DNA of 19,135 nucleotides. It comes from Acidobacteriaceae bacterium (GTDB lineage: Bacteria > Acidobacteriota > Terriglobia > Terriglobales > Acidobacteriaceae). A program made the translations under genes and the position numbers. Of the stretch, positions 6,105 through 14,355 are shown one piece after another. Each line of letters begins with the position of its first letter. The first letter of the stretch is position 1. The notes under the pieces are model-generated. The model did not search any database. It was not told the origin of the DNA and saw only the letters and a list, made by a program, of their open reading frames with translations. The stretch covers positions 31,209 through 50,343 of the forward strand of contig PLSH01000066.1 in the NCBI GenBank assembly GCA_003165095.1, given 5' to 3'.

Positions 6105-7055
6105 TCAGGATGATGCCGGCTTATCGTTGCCGGCGTGACCTGGGCGTAACGCTGCAAGCGTTTGTGCGACTCGGCGAACAACTGAAAACGGCCGGCACAC
6201 AGCGAGCAGGGCCAGGCGAAGAAAACCACGAGCCGGCTTGCCGCTCGCGATCAGGATTCTTCCTGTCCGGTAGTGCGTGAGTTCCCAAGCCTCAATCGAC
6301 CAACGCCAACGGTCGATCAGGGAGGCATTCCGCACGAACGATTCGAGCGATGGTTCGGTCAGACCTTTGCGGCGGCAATGGGAGAGATGAGCCGCGTACC
6401 GATTAACGCTGACGAGTTCGTTGGAGCGCGCCTGACAGAGTTGGGCAGCGTGCAGCCGGTATTGAAAAAGAACGTCATTGAGGTTCGCAGCGCGCCCCTG
6501 TTCACACATGCGGAGACAAAAATCGATGTCTTCACCGATGATTCCTGTGGGATAACCACCACAGGCGATCGCTGCCTCGGTGCGAAACATGAGACTCGGA
6601 TGGCATAGTCCCGCTCGCCCATTCAGCAACCGGGCCCGAATTCCATCATGGCCGGTGGGAGCTGCAAGGGCCTTCTGAGCCACCTTTCCTATAAGGAATT
6701 CAATTTGCGTGCCGACCATTACAACTTCCGGATGGGCGTCCAAATACTCGAGTTGAGAAAAGAAACGATCCGGAATCGAGATATCATCTGCGTCCATGCG
6801 TGCCACGTATTCAGTCTGGCACTTCCGCAGCCCCGTATTCAGAGAAGCGCCCAGGCCTTCATTTGCCTGGTTGATAAGCAGAATTCTCGGGTCGCTCAGG
6901 GAACTGAGATATTCCTTTGTGCCATCTGTAGATCCGTCGTTCACGATGATGAATGTAAAGTCAGCATACGTCTGGCGCAAAATGCTCTCCACCGCATCCG
7001 GCAGGTAGGGCATTCCATTGTAGACGGGAAGAATGATGGACAGTCTCGGACTCAT
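6105..7055 (-). CDS. GT2 family glycosyltransferase
   Basis: A 316-residue inverting glycosyltransferase of family GT2 (GT-A fold). The N-terminus has LSIILPVYNGMPYLPDAVES (5-24), the nucleotide-binding VNDGSTDGT (38-46) and the metal-binding DADD at 88-91. An acceptor-side GEDIDFCLRM near 174-183 supplies the likely catalytic ED pair. A helical C-terminal region, without a clear membrane anchor, completes it. It should act at the cytoplasmic face, adding one sugar to the lipid-linked unit; donor and linkage cannot be read from sequence. The ATG at 7055 is 27 bases after the preceding GT4 gene. The gap of about 213 bases before the next gene (FkbM) is the longest in this part of the operon. 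Confidence 0.9.
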   Translation of the reverse strand: MSPRLSIILPVYNGMPYLPDAVESILRQTYADFTFIIVNDGSTDGTKEYLSSLSDPRILLINQANEGLGASLNTGLRKCQTEYVARMDADDISIPDRFFSQLEYLDAHPEVVMVGTQIEFLIGKVAQKALAAPTGHDGIRARLLNGRAGLCHPSLMFRTEAAIACGGYPTGIIGEDIDFCLRMCEQGRAANLNDVLFQYRLHAAQLCQARSNELVSVNRYAAHLSHCRRKGLTEPSLESFVRNASLIDRWRWSIEAWELTHYRTGRILIASGKPARGFLRLALLAVCRPFSVVRRVAQTLAALRPGHAGNDKPASS

Positions 7056-7082
7056 CTGCTCGGCACCATGCGCATGCAGTTC

Positions 7083-8420
7083 CTACCTCGCCGCGATCTC
7101 GGGCCGGAGGCTTTTCTTAAAGTAAATCTCGCTTGCCAAGCTACCCTTCCGGTCCCATTCGTAAAACCAGCTTCGGTTGAGCGCGCCTTGAGCGAGGCGG
7201 TATCGAACGGGTTCATCATTCAAACGCACAATTGCATCACGGAGCCCTTTAACGATTTGGAGCTTTGAAGCAGCAGGAACCTTGATTCCACATTCCGGCG
7301 TGATCGCGTCCTGGAATCCGCAGTGGTCAGGGCATACGACCGGCAGGCCATTCGCCAGGGCCTCTACCAGGACCGTGGAGGTAAGGTCGTGGACGCTGGT
7401 GATGATGAGCGCGTGTGCGGTCTGCATTCTTTTGAGGACGGTTTGACGGGGAACCTGGCCGAGCCAATCGCAGCGGTCGGCGACTCCGTAGTCCTGCGCG
7501 ATTCTCTGCCACTTCGCTGTGCATGGTCCGGCGCCAACGATTACGAGCCTCCAATCCAGACCGGAAGGAAGCAACCGCAATGCTCCCAGCAAGAACGGGA
7601 GCGCTTTTCCAGGCAGATGATTGCCACACCAAAGGAGAGCGAGCGGCTCGGATGGCGATCTGGAGGCCGGCGCTTCCCGCATTCCCGGCGGAAGCCCGAT
7701 CTCGCTGATGACAACTGAATCATGCCCGTAGAAGCGTCGAATCTCTCTTTGGATTCCCGAGGTGGCTGCAATGATTCCTCCATCGGCCCTGGCGAACGCC
7801 CGTTTGGGTGCTTCTTTCAATCGCCGGTGCAGGTCGTTCAACAGGTTTCTGGCCGCATAGTGCAGGCAACCGCGCACTCCGAGCGCGGGCAAGAGCGCCC
7901 ATGTGGTTTGCTCTAGGCCTCCGATTGGGCCCCAGACAAACGGCACGTCGAGTTTCCACAGTAAACCCGGTACTCGGAATCCGACATAGGTCAGCTGATG
8001 GACGATATCAAAGCCGATTCTTTCATGAAGACGCTTCCCAGCCTCATACGCATCCCTCTGCCATTGATTCTTGTAGGTGTGCAGATATGCTGGATGCCAA
8101 AACTTCTCCGCCCATAGATAGCGCGTTCTGGGTAAGTAGTGAAACCGAATCCTGCTTCTCAACTCGGGCCGGAGTAATAATTCAGCTTCGACTTCATCCT
8201 TGCAATGCGCTCCAACGAGTACCCACAGGTCGTGATATTTCGATATGGCCTCGATCCAACCCCATCCAACTCCATATTCAGAGCCTCGGGAAGGGCTGCA
8301 CGCGTAGGCGCTGACCAGTACCTTCAGCCGAGGTAGTCCAAGCAGGCCGCAGTTTGCTGGCGGCTTGTCCGCGGCTCTTTCCGCTTCGTTCTGAGAGAGA
8401 GAAAAGGAAGAAGGTGACAT
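7083..8420 (-). CDS. GT4 family glycosyltransferase
   Basis: A 445-residue GT-B-fold retaining glycosyltransferase of family GT4. The N-terminal domain begins after a poorly conserved leader of about 30 residues with LKVLVSAYACSPSRGSEYG (32-50), where the GSE is a typical donor/acceptor-loop motif. The C-terminal domain has WCGNHLPGKALPFLLGAL and TSTVLVEALANGLPVVCPDH (337-356). The usual EX7E catalytic pair appears here as D335 and E343, a variant common in this subgroup. It probably adds a sugar to the undecaprenyl-linked repeat. It starts 48 bases after the Wzy-type gene with a weak ribosome-binding site. A start closer to LKVLV is possible, but no better in-frame ATG was seen. Confidence 0.9.
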   Translation of the reverse strand: MSPSSFSLSQNEAERAADKPPANCGLLGLPRLKVLVSAYACSPSRGSEYGVGWGWIEAISKYHDLWVLVGAHCKDEVEAELLLRPELRSRIRFHYLPRTRYLWAEKFWHPAYLHTYKNQWQRDAYEAGKRLHERIGFDIVHQLTYVGFRVPGLLWKLDVPFVWGPIGGLEQTTWALLPALGVRGCLHYAARNLLNDLHRRLKEAPKRAFARADGGIIAATSGIQREIRRFYGHDSVVISEIGLPPGMREAPASRSPSEPLALLWCGNHLPGKALPFLLGALRLLPSGLDWRLVIVGAGPCTAKWQRIAQDYGVADRCDWLGQVPRQTVLKRMQTAHALIITSVHDLTSTVLVEALANGLPVVCPDHCGFQDAITPECGIKVPAASKLQIVKGLRDAIVRLNDEPVRYRLAQGALNRSWFYEWDRKGSLASEIYFKKSLRPEIAAR

Positions 8421-8468
8421 AAATTCAGCGGCTTGGATTGCTTTGACTCCCGCCAGGAAGAATTCCGG

Positions 8469-9809
8469 TCAGGCTACCGGTTCGAGTGGAAATGCTTTTT
8501 CAAATGAGCCGGCATCGACTAGTCTCGGCGAAGGGCGTCTTGACTTGTTGCGAGTTATGGAAACCGCAAGTACTTCCAGGTACACATATATGGCGACCAT
8601 GACCAGCAAATCGACGCCGAATTCAGCCGAGGTTGTCTCAGGAATGGAGCGAACGGTAAAGAACATCATGACTGTACCGGCCTCAACCAGACAAAGACGA
8701 TCAATGGGGCTCAGCCGAGCGCGTCTTTTTTGGAGCTTGAAAAACAATACCCAGCCGACGACCCAGGACAGAAGATACGGAACTGCGCCAACAATTCCGG
8801 AATTCAAGAGCGCTGAAAGGTATGAATTGTGGACATGCTCATAAATGGTTACGCGATCCGCCCATTGCCCGTAACCGAAGAGCGGAGCATTCTCAAAGGC
8901 GGTCACGCCGTGCTCGTAAGCGCGGGTTCGTCCGGTCATGCTGAGGAATTCATCCCTCGTCTGTCCTCTCTCAAGGTAATCGGTAACCTGCTGTGACAGC
9001 GTAGCGGGGGAATCCAGAAGAAGGATCACGACAATCGACAGGATTGCAAACGGTAATGCATAGCGGCGCATTCGGGACGAGACGAGCAAGGCAAAAAGGA
9101 GCGCCGCGGCGCAACCGAAGACGGCTCCTCTCGACTGCATCCGGTAAACGATAAAGAAGGCAACGGCGGCAAGGCCAAGGTACGTTGCGATGATAATGAC
9201 ACGACGGCTGTAGTAAGCCCGAATGAGGCAAACCAAGCCAGGAACTGCCGCCCACCGAGCCACTCCCGAAGAGCGCGCAAGGCCCTCCGTGGCTTGATAG
9301 ACTGCGCCATAGGCGGTTGTCGCGTGACCGAATATGACGCCACTCGCCTGGCGCGCAATAATTGCCGCAACTATGAAAGCGCCGACCCAGGTAACCTGGA
9401 GCATCTGCCTGGCAAATTCGAGCGGGGCGTAGCGATCGACGAACGTCCATGCAACGAGGATCGTGGCGATAAAATTCAAGGACCAATAAAGGGACCACAG
9501 TGGTTGCGGGGAGAAGATGGCCGAGAATGCGGCGAATAATCCGTAGTACAGAAGAAAGCGCGAAGGGCCGGTCTTGGAGAGATGGAGTTTCCGGCGGCGG
9601 AGGAGAACGACGCAGGCCGCAGGAAGTACCGCGAAGGGGAGACCTGCGCGAACCATTAACTGCCAGGTATCAGCGCTGGTCGGCGGAACGATATTCCAAA
9701 ATCCAGAATTTAGGTTGCACCAGAGACACACCCACAAAATGAGAGCGGCTGCAGGCACATGCCTCCACCATGCGGTTCGATTTGATATAGGTCGAAGGGG
9801 CTGTCTCAT
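8469..9809 (-). CDS. Wzy-type O-antigen polymerase/ligase family protein
   Basis: A 446-residue polytopic protein of the O-antigen ligase/polymerase superfamily, with about 10-12 hydrophobic segments. A large periplasmic loop contains MTGRTRAYEHGVTAFENAPL, then FGYGQWADR and HVHNSYLSALLNSGIVGAVP, the usual Wzy_C arrangement (GRT, GYG, VHNxYL, NxGxxG). Because it lies within the glycosyltransferase operon, it is the better candidate for the repeat-unit polymerase than the homologue at 185-1501. Its ATG at 9809 overlaps the stop of the upstream GT4 gene in an ATGA arrangement, so translation is probably coupled. Confidence 0.87.
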   Translation of the reverse strand: MRQPLRPISNRTAWWRHVPAAALILWVCLWCNLNSGFWNIVPPTSADTWQLMVRAGLPFAVLPAACVVLLRRRKLHLSKTGPSRFLLYYGLFAAFSAIFSPQPLWSLYWSLNFIATILVAWTFVDRYAPLEFARQMLQVTWVGAFIVAAIIARQASGVIFGHATTAYGAVYQATEGLARSSGVARWAAVPGLVCLIRAYYSRRVIIIATYLGLAAVAFFIVYRMQSRGAVFGCAAALLFALLVSSRMRRYALPFAILSIVVILLLDSPATLSQQVTDYLERGQTRDEFLSMTGRTRAYEHGVTAFENAPLFGYGQWADRVTIYEHVHNSYLSALLNSGIVGAVPYLLSWVVGWVLFFKLQKRRARLSPIDRLCLVEAGTVMMFFTVRSIPETTSAEFGVDLLVMVAIYVYLEVLAVSITRNKSRRPSPRLVDAGSFEKAFPLEPVA

Positions 9810-10921
9810 TGGATCTCGAGTTGGATCGCAAATTGGCGCAGGAGAGGCGTCCAGTCAAATTTGGATCTGACCAATGCAGCGGCCTCAGACGACAGGCTTT
9901 TTGTTAGCGACGGATCAGAAAAAAGGCGAGACAGAGCGACCTGGAATTCAGCTGCGGTTTCAGCGTAAAGCACATGTCTGCCGCCTTCAAGGCCTAATCC
10001 CTCCGCCCCTTTTTTCGTCGATACGACGGGCAGTCCAGCGGCCATGTACTCCAGAATCTTCAGCCTGGTTCCGCTCCCCTTGAAGATCGGCGCAACTCCG
10101 ACTCGGCACGCACAGAGCATGGTGTTCAAGTCACCACGAGAGATAACGCCGGTATTTATCAGCCATGGCTGTGAATTCGGGGGCCCTCCGCCAGTGACCA
10201 CAAGACGCACATTGGGCCGTTGCAAATGCAACTCGGGCATCACCTGTTCCATTAGAAACCGCACCGCCTCTGTATTGGGGGGATATGCATAGAGCCCCAT
10301 GAAGAGAATCGATTCATCCGTAAGCCCATACCTGCTTCTTACGGCGTGAATCTCGGCGGGTGTCGCACAATAGGCGCTGCAATCAACTCCATTTGGGAGC
10401 AGGCCGGGCAAAACTCCGTAGAGCGACGAGATGCGATGGCGGTCTTCCTGCGAGACGGCAAAGCTCCGGTCGCATGCCTTCAGGATTCGTCTCTCGGCCC
10501 AGCGTGTAATAGAAGCGACAATCCGGCTGCTCCGCTGCTGCCGGATAAGATACTCAATGTTGTGGGCGTGATAAACAACTTTGACACCGGGCAATGTCCT
10601 TTGCAGTACAAATACCAACAGCAGAAGATAAACTGCCCAGGAAGCTCCCTCCAGCACAATATGATCGGGCTTGAATCGTGAGACTTCCCGCCTTATCTGC
10701 GCGATGGCCCGCGGCATGTTGACAAGCTTGCCCAAGCGCGATGAAGCGTGTTGCCGCAAACTGACAATGGTGAGATTTGCAACGCTCTCGGTTGCTGCCT
10801 TTTCAGAAAATTGCACCAGAAGAGAGGTGCACGGCGTTAACCGAGCGCAATTGAAGGTCACATATGCCGCGCCAGAAGCGGGGGGATAGGCCTCGTAGAG
10901 ACAGACAAAAGCAATCCTCAT
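9806..10921 (-). CDS. GT4 family glycosyltransferase
   Basis: A 371-residue GT-B glycosyltransferase, family GT4 (Glyco_trans_1/4). Its N-domain includes VVYHAHNIEYLIRQQ (115-129) and FAVSQEDRHRI. The C-domain has ILFMGLYAYPPNTEAVRFL (about 205-223) and the donor-binding GSGTRLKILEYMAAGLPVVS (282-301), followed by KKGAEGL. This is the subgroup in which GTRLKxLE replaces a full EX7E motif. It is coupled by a 4-base ATGA overlap to the tandem GT4 gene upstream and by another ATGA to the Wzy-type gene downstream. The specific sugar is unknown. Confidence 0.9.
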   Translation of the reverse strand: MRIAFVCLYEAYPPASGAAYVTFNCARLTPCTSLLVQFSEKAATESVANLTIVSLRQHASSRLGKLVNMPRAIAQIRREVSRFKPDHIVLEGASWAVYLLLLVFVLQRTLPGVKVVYHAHNIEYLIRQQRSSRIVASITRWAERRILKACDRSFAVSQEDRHRISSLYGVLPGLLPNGVDCSAYCATPAEIHAVRSRYGLTDESILFMGLYAYPPNTEAVRFLMEQVMPELHLQRPNVRLVVTGGGPPNSQPWLINTGVISRGDLNTMLCACRVGVAPIFKGSGTRLKILEYMAAGLPVVSTKKGAEGLGLEGGRHVLYAETAAEFQVALSRLFSDPSLTKSLSSEAAALVRSKFDWTPLLRQFAIQLEIQ

Positions 10922-13365
10922 CGATTCACCGCGGCGCGACTGCCAGGATATACGTGTTCGAACTCGAGAGCAGCTTCTTCACCGGATTCGCACTGGCTCC
11001 CTGGCAGCGCTGAGACAATGGCTGCCACGCTCGCCTCCATAAACTCTCCGGCGCCAAACATCCTGGAGCGGCGCGCCAGGTGAGCGCGCAGAGCGCGCTC
11101 TTTTTCCGGGCTCGACAGGGCGGCGCTTATCTTGTCCACAGCGTCGTCGACGCCTGCAAATAAGAGGTCAGGATCGCTGAGGACCTCGGTTTGCCCGCCG
11201 TCGTTTGAGGCAAAAACGATGGCGCCCGCTTTGACCATTTCCGCGACCGCGATACCAAAGGCCTCAGCGGTGCTCGTTTGGATGCCGAAACGACAATTGG
11301 CGAGAATCTCGGCTTTCCTTGCACCGCTCACCCGTCCTTCAGCAACGATCCAGCCAGCGTGTTCCCGGCAAAGGCGCGCGATGCGCTTTCCATAAAGGTC
11401 GTTCTCAATCTGTCCGCAAAGGTGAAACCGAATGGCGTGACCGCGCTTCCGCACAGCTTCAAGGATAGCGATTGCGCGCTCCACCTGCTTCTCCGAAGTA
11501 ATGCGGCCGATCATCGCAAAAGCCTGTTCCTTTTGGTCCCAGGGAACATGGGGAAATTCTGCCCAGACGGGGGGGTACACAACTGCCACGGAATTTGCGC
11601 CTCCAACCTGCCGTATGAGGTCCGCGGTCCAGTTGGAGTTGGCAATCACCAGATCGTCTCGAAGCAGATCCCGCCCGGAGGGTTTTGCGTAAGCGGATGC
11701 AATTTGCAGATAGAGCCTGCGCAACATCGTATCCCTGTAGATAAAACCTGGAGATGGTGGGTGAATCCGCTCCCGAATTTCCTGATGCCAACTGAAATCG
11801 GCGATAAAATGAATCGCTGGCATGCCCCAGTCGGTGGGATTGTAAGCACTGATGCGCACATCGTATTCGGCCGCGATCTGACGTGCGAAGCGCTGAAAAC
11901 ATGCGCCCCGCAAAGCTGCCGCGCTCTGGTCGCGCATCAGTGACGGAACAGGCGCGATTCGAACTTTGACCTCGTCTTTGTCAACCTGAGTCCCGTAGAA
12001 GGCGTTCAGAGCTGCCAGATCCCAGCCTCCGGTGGTCATGACGGTTACATCGAAGTCCCGCTTCAGCGCTTCGATCAGCCACATCACAGTGGATTCAGAG
12101 CCACCGAATTGCAGCCTTGGGTGGCCGATGACGACCTTCGGACGGCGGCGAGCACTCGCAGTCAGAGAGGTTTTGCGTGACGCCAACTTGATCTGCGAGC
12201 TCGCGTCCTCCATAAACTTGCCGGAGCTGAACATCTGTGCGCGCTCAGCCAGATGCGCTTGTGTGACACGTTGCTTCTCAGGACTGGAGAGGACGGCGTC
12301 AATCTTGTCCGTTGCTTCGTCCACATCTTTAAAAAGAAGGCCAAAATGATGAATGACTTCGGTTTGTCCGCCGTCGTTTGAAGCAAAAACGATGGCGCCC
12401 GCTTTGACCATTTCCGCGACCGCGATACCAAAGGCCTCAGCGGCGCTTGTTTGGATGCCGAAACGACAATTGGCGAGAATCTCGGCTTTCCTTGCACCGC
12501 TCACCCGCCCCTCAGCAACGATCCACCCAGCGTGTTCCCGGCAGAGGCGCGCTATGCGCTTTCCGTAAAGGTCGTTTTCAATCTGTCCACAGAGGTGGAG
12601 CCGAATCGCGTGGCCGCGCTTCCGCACAGCTTCAAGGATAGCGATTGCACGCTCGACCTGTTTCTCCGGCGCGATACGTCCAATCATTGCAAACGCCGCC
12701 TCTTTCTGCTCCCACGCGATCTCCGGGAACCCAGTCCATACGGGCGGATATACGACTGCCGCGCATTCCACTCCACAAAACTGCTTGAGCAGGGCGGCGC
12801 TCCACTGGGAGTTGCTAATAACACGATCGTCGTGAAGCACATCCCGCTCGGAGGGCATTCCGAATGCGGATGCAGTTTTCAGATAGAGCCTGCGCAACAC
12901 CGTATCCCTATAGATAAATCCTGGGGATCGTGGATGAATCCGCTCCCGAATCTCCTGATGCCAACTGAAATCGGCTATGAAGTGAACCGCGGGCAAGCCC
13001 CAGTCCGTGGGATTATAAGCGCTGATGCGCACATCGTATTCGGCGGCGATCTGGCGCGCGAAACGCTGAAAACACGCCCCGCGCAAAGCCGCGGCGCTCA
13101 GGTTGCGCAACACGAATGGGACCGGGGCAATGCGAACTTTCACTTCTTTATCCCCGACACGCGTCCCGTAGTACGCGTTCAACGCCGCCAAATCCCATCC
13201 TCCGGTAGTTACTACTGTTAATTCAAAATCCTGCTTCAGTGCCTCGATCAACCACATTACGCGCGCTTCTGACCCGCCACGGCCCATGCGCGGATGACCG
13301 ATAACAACTTTTGGACGAAGTCTCAAGGAAGTGGAACCATCAGACATAAGAAGGGCGTTGGACAT
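10918..13365 (-). CDS. Tandem (duplicated) GT4 glycosyltransferase, two catalytic domains
   Basis: An 815-residue protein holding two complete GT4 glycosyltransferases in one uninterrupted frame. Copy 1 spans residues 17-407 and copy 2 residues 408-798; both start RPKVVIGHPR, and the period is exactly 391 residues. Each copy has TTGGWDLAALNA, a long conserved block (AAEYDVRISAYNPTDWG, then HFIADFSWHQEIRERIHP), VVYPPVW, FAMIGRI, HLCGQIENDLYGKRIARLC and the EX7E pair (E310/E318 and E701/E709), so both look catalytically intact. Tandem GT4 proteins such as the mannosyltransferase WbdA make two linkages or a repeating chain; a similar double activity is my inference. I chose the ATG at 13365, with GGGGGAG six bases upstream, over the open upstream extension that overlaps the FkbM-like gene. 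It ends in an ATGA overlap with the next GT4 gene. Confidence 0.9.
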   Translation of the reverse strand: MSNALLMSDGSTSLRLRPKVVIGHPRMGRGGSEARVMWLIEALKQDFELTVVTTGGWDLAALNAYYGTRVGDKEVKVRIAPVPFVLRNLSAAALRGACFQRFARQIAAEYDVRISAYNPTDWGLPAVHFIADFSWHQEIRERIHPRSPGFIYRDTVLRRLYLKTASAFGMPSERDVLHDDRVISNSQWSAALLKQFCGVECAAVVYPPVWTGFPEIAWEQKEAAFAMIGRIAPEKQVERAIAILEAVRKRGHAIRLHLCGQIENDLYGKRIARLCREHAGWIVAEGRVSGARKAEILANCRFGIQTSAAEAFGIAVAEMVKAGAIVFASNDGGQTEVIHHFGLLFKDVDEATDKIDAVLSSPEKQRVTQAHLAERAQMFSSGKFMEDASSQIKLASRKTSLTASARRRPKVVIGHPRLQFGGSESTVMWLIEALKRDFDVTVMTTGGWDLAALNAFYGTQVDKDEVKVRIAPVPSLMRDQSAAALRGACFQRFARQIAAEYDVRISAYNPTDWGMPAIHFIADFSWHQEIRERIHPPSPGFIYRDTMLRRLYLQIASAYAKPSGRDLLRDDLVIANSNWTADLIRQVGGANSVAVVYPPVWAEFPHVPWDQKEQAFAMIGRITSEKQVERAIAILEAVRKRGHAIRFHLCGQIENDLYGKRIARLCREHAGWIVAEGRVSGARKAEILANCRFGIQTSTAEAFGIAVAEMVKAGAIVFASNDGGQTEVLSDPDLLFAGVDDAVDKISAALSSPEKERALRAHLARRSRMFGAGEFMEASVAAIVSALPGSQCESGEEAALEFEHVYPGSRAAVNR
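10972..12144 (-). repeat. Internal tandem repeat unit 2 (1173 bases)
   Basis: Second unit of the duplicated GT4 sequence, followed by a unique 17-residue tail. The stretch 11188-11421 matches 12361-12594 at about 94% by eye, while other parts of the two units are clearly more divergent. The right boundary of the repeat is exact; the left boundary is set by the period and is approximate. Confidence 0.8.
12145..13317 (-). repeat. Internal tandem repeat unit 1 (1173 bases)
   Basis: First unit of the duplicated GT4 coding sequence, beginning at the RPKVV codons. Together with unit 2 it forms a direct tandem repeat of 1173 bases with no net insertion or deletion. Its end carries a linker-like segment (KLASRKTSLTASARR) joining the two enzyme copies. 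Confidence 0.85.
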
Positions 13366-13414
13366 GGTTGGCTCCCCCGCAGGACGGGACATGCAAGCAT
13401 TCCGATTGCGACGG

Positions 13415-14338
13415 CTAGAAGCCTTTAGACGATTCCCGAAATGCAGAATCACAACTGATACCTGGAAGTTGACTATCCGCTTCGTGCGCAGTCCGGCTGG
13501 AATAGCCAAGAACGAATCTTCCGCTGTAGTCCGGCGAACACGGATTACAGGGGGAGTCAAGCTGAGGAATCGGAAAAGTGGTCCTTTTTTCTCCCGCCGG
13601 ACATCTCGATTTCTCAATCAATGTCAGTTCTACAACTTCGGGAAATCCGTCTTTTGCGACGCCCGCAAAATTGTTGGCGTGAAAATGCACAATCTCAAAA
13701 CGTTCCTGTAACTTTCTGATCGAGGAAACAAACACAGGGCGCAGCGGGTCTGTGTCGTGAAACTCAATGGCGACACCGACGATCCTGTCGGCAAGACACA
13801 CGATCCCGTCGATGATCCTGTATTCGCTGCCTTCAATGTCGACCTTCAGAAAGATTCTTCCAGACTGGGTGCGCTCAAAGACTTTTTCCAGGGTCGCATC
13901 ATTCGGGCGATCGGCACGGCTGTGAACACGCTCTTCAAAATGCTTCACCGATCCAGAAAAAAACGCTTTGTACGACCTCAACAGCGTCGCTCTCTGGTTC
14001 ACTTTCTTCAGAGACGACATGCCCATGCAGGTTTTCAGAAGCGCCACCGCCACGCTCTTTGAGATCTCTCTTTTTGAAAGCGTATGGTCATATGCATGAA
14101 TTCGAATCTGAGGATTGAGCTTCTTGAAGTGCTGGTCGAAGGACCAGTCTTCAGATATGCCAAGCGAGACAAGACAATCTGCTTCCGTAATCAACCACTC
14201 CGGGACCACATAACCGCCGTCATTTGCCTTGCCTACCCTGATCAAGCCGTCAACAAAGGTTGGAGCGATAAAGTCCAAACTGGACGGGACTCTTATTTCG
14301 CCAGTGGGCGCGCTTAGTTCCTGAAGCATGGTCGTCAT
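13415..14338 (-). CDS. FkbM-like methyltransferase
   Basis: A 307-residue protein related to FkbM (Methyltransf_21) SAM-dependent methyltransferases. A SAM-site-like segment reads CLVSLGISEDWSFDQHFKK (55-73), then an acidic HAYDHT (81-86). The family core FLKVDIEGSEYRIIDGI lies at 163-179, followed by VAIEFHDTD and VHFHANNFAG (217-226). Residues 90-155 form an insert with basic and aromatic residues not seen in the 209-residue FkbM protein at 5262. The last 30 or so residues are low in recognisable structure. The ATG at 14338 is preceded by AAGGCAGG. It lies 17 bases after the DDD-type glycosyltransferase gene and 49 bases before the tandem GT4 start. A sugar O-methylation role is inferred from family and context. 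Confidence 0.75.
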   Translation of the reverse strand: MTTMLQELSAPTGEIRVPSSLDFIAPTFVDGLIRVGKANDGGYVVPEWLITEADCLVSLGISEDWSFDQHFKKLNPQIRIHAYDHTLSKREISKSVAVALLKTCMGMSSLKKVNQRATLLRSYKAFFSGSVKHFEERVHSRADRPNDATLEKVFERTQSGRIFLKVDIEGSEYRIIDGIVCLADRIVGVAIEFHDTDPLRPVFVSSIRKLQERFEIVHFHANNFAGVAKDGFPEVVELTLIEKSRCPAGEKRTTFPIPQLDSPCNPCSPDYSGRFVLGYSSRTAHEADSQLPGISCDSAFRESSKGF

Positions 14339-14355
14339 TCAGCCTGCCTTTCGTA

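Noticed and set aside
12451..13221. Plus-strand ORFs of 256 and 221 codons (the second at 11278-11943) that resemble each other
   Set aside because: They are antisense shadows of the duplicated GT4 sequence, which explains their mutual similarity.
13366..13617. Upstream extension of the tandem GT4 protein to 899 residues
   Set aside because: It runs into the FkbM-like gene and is rich in Arg without a domain; the ATG at 13365 has GGGGGAG at proper spacing.
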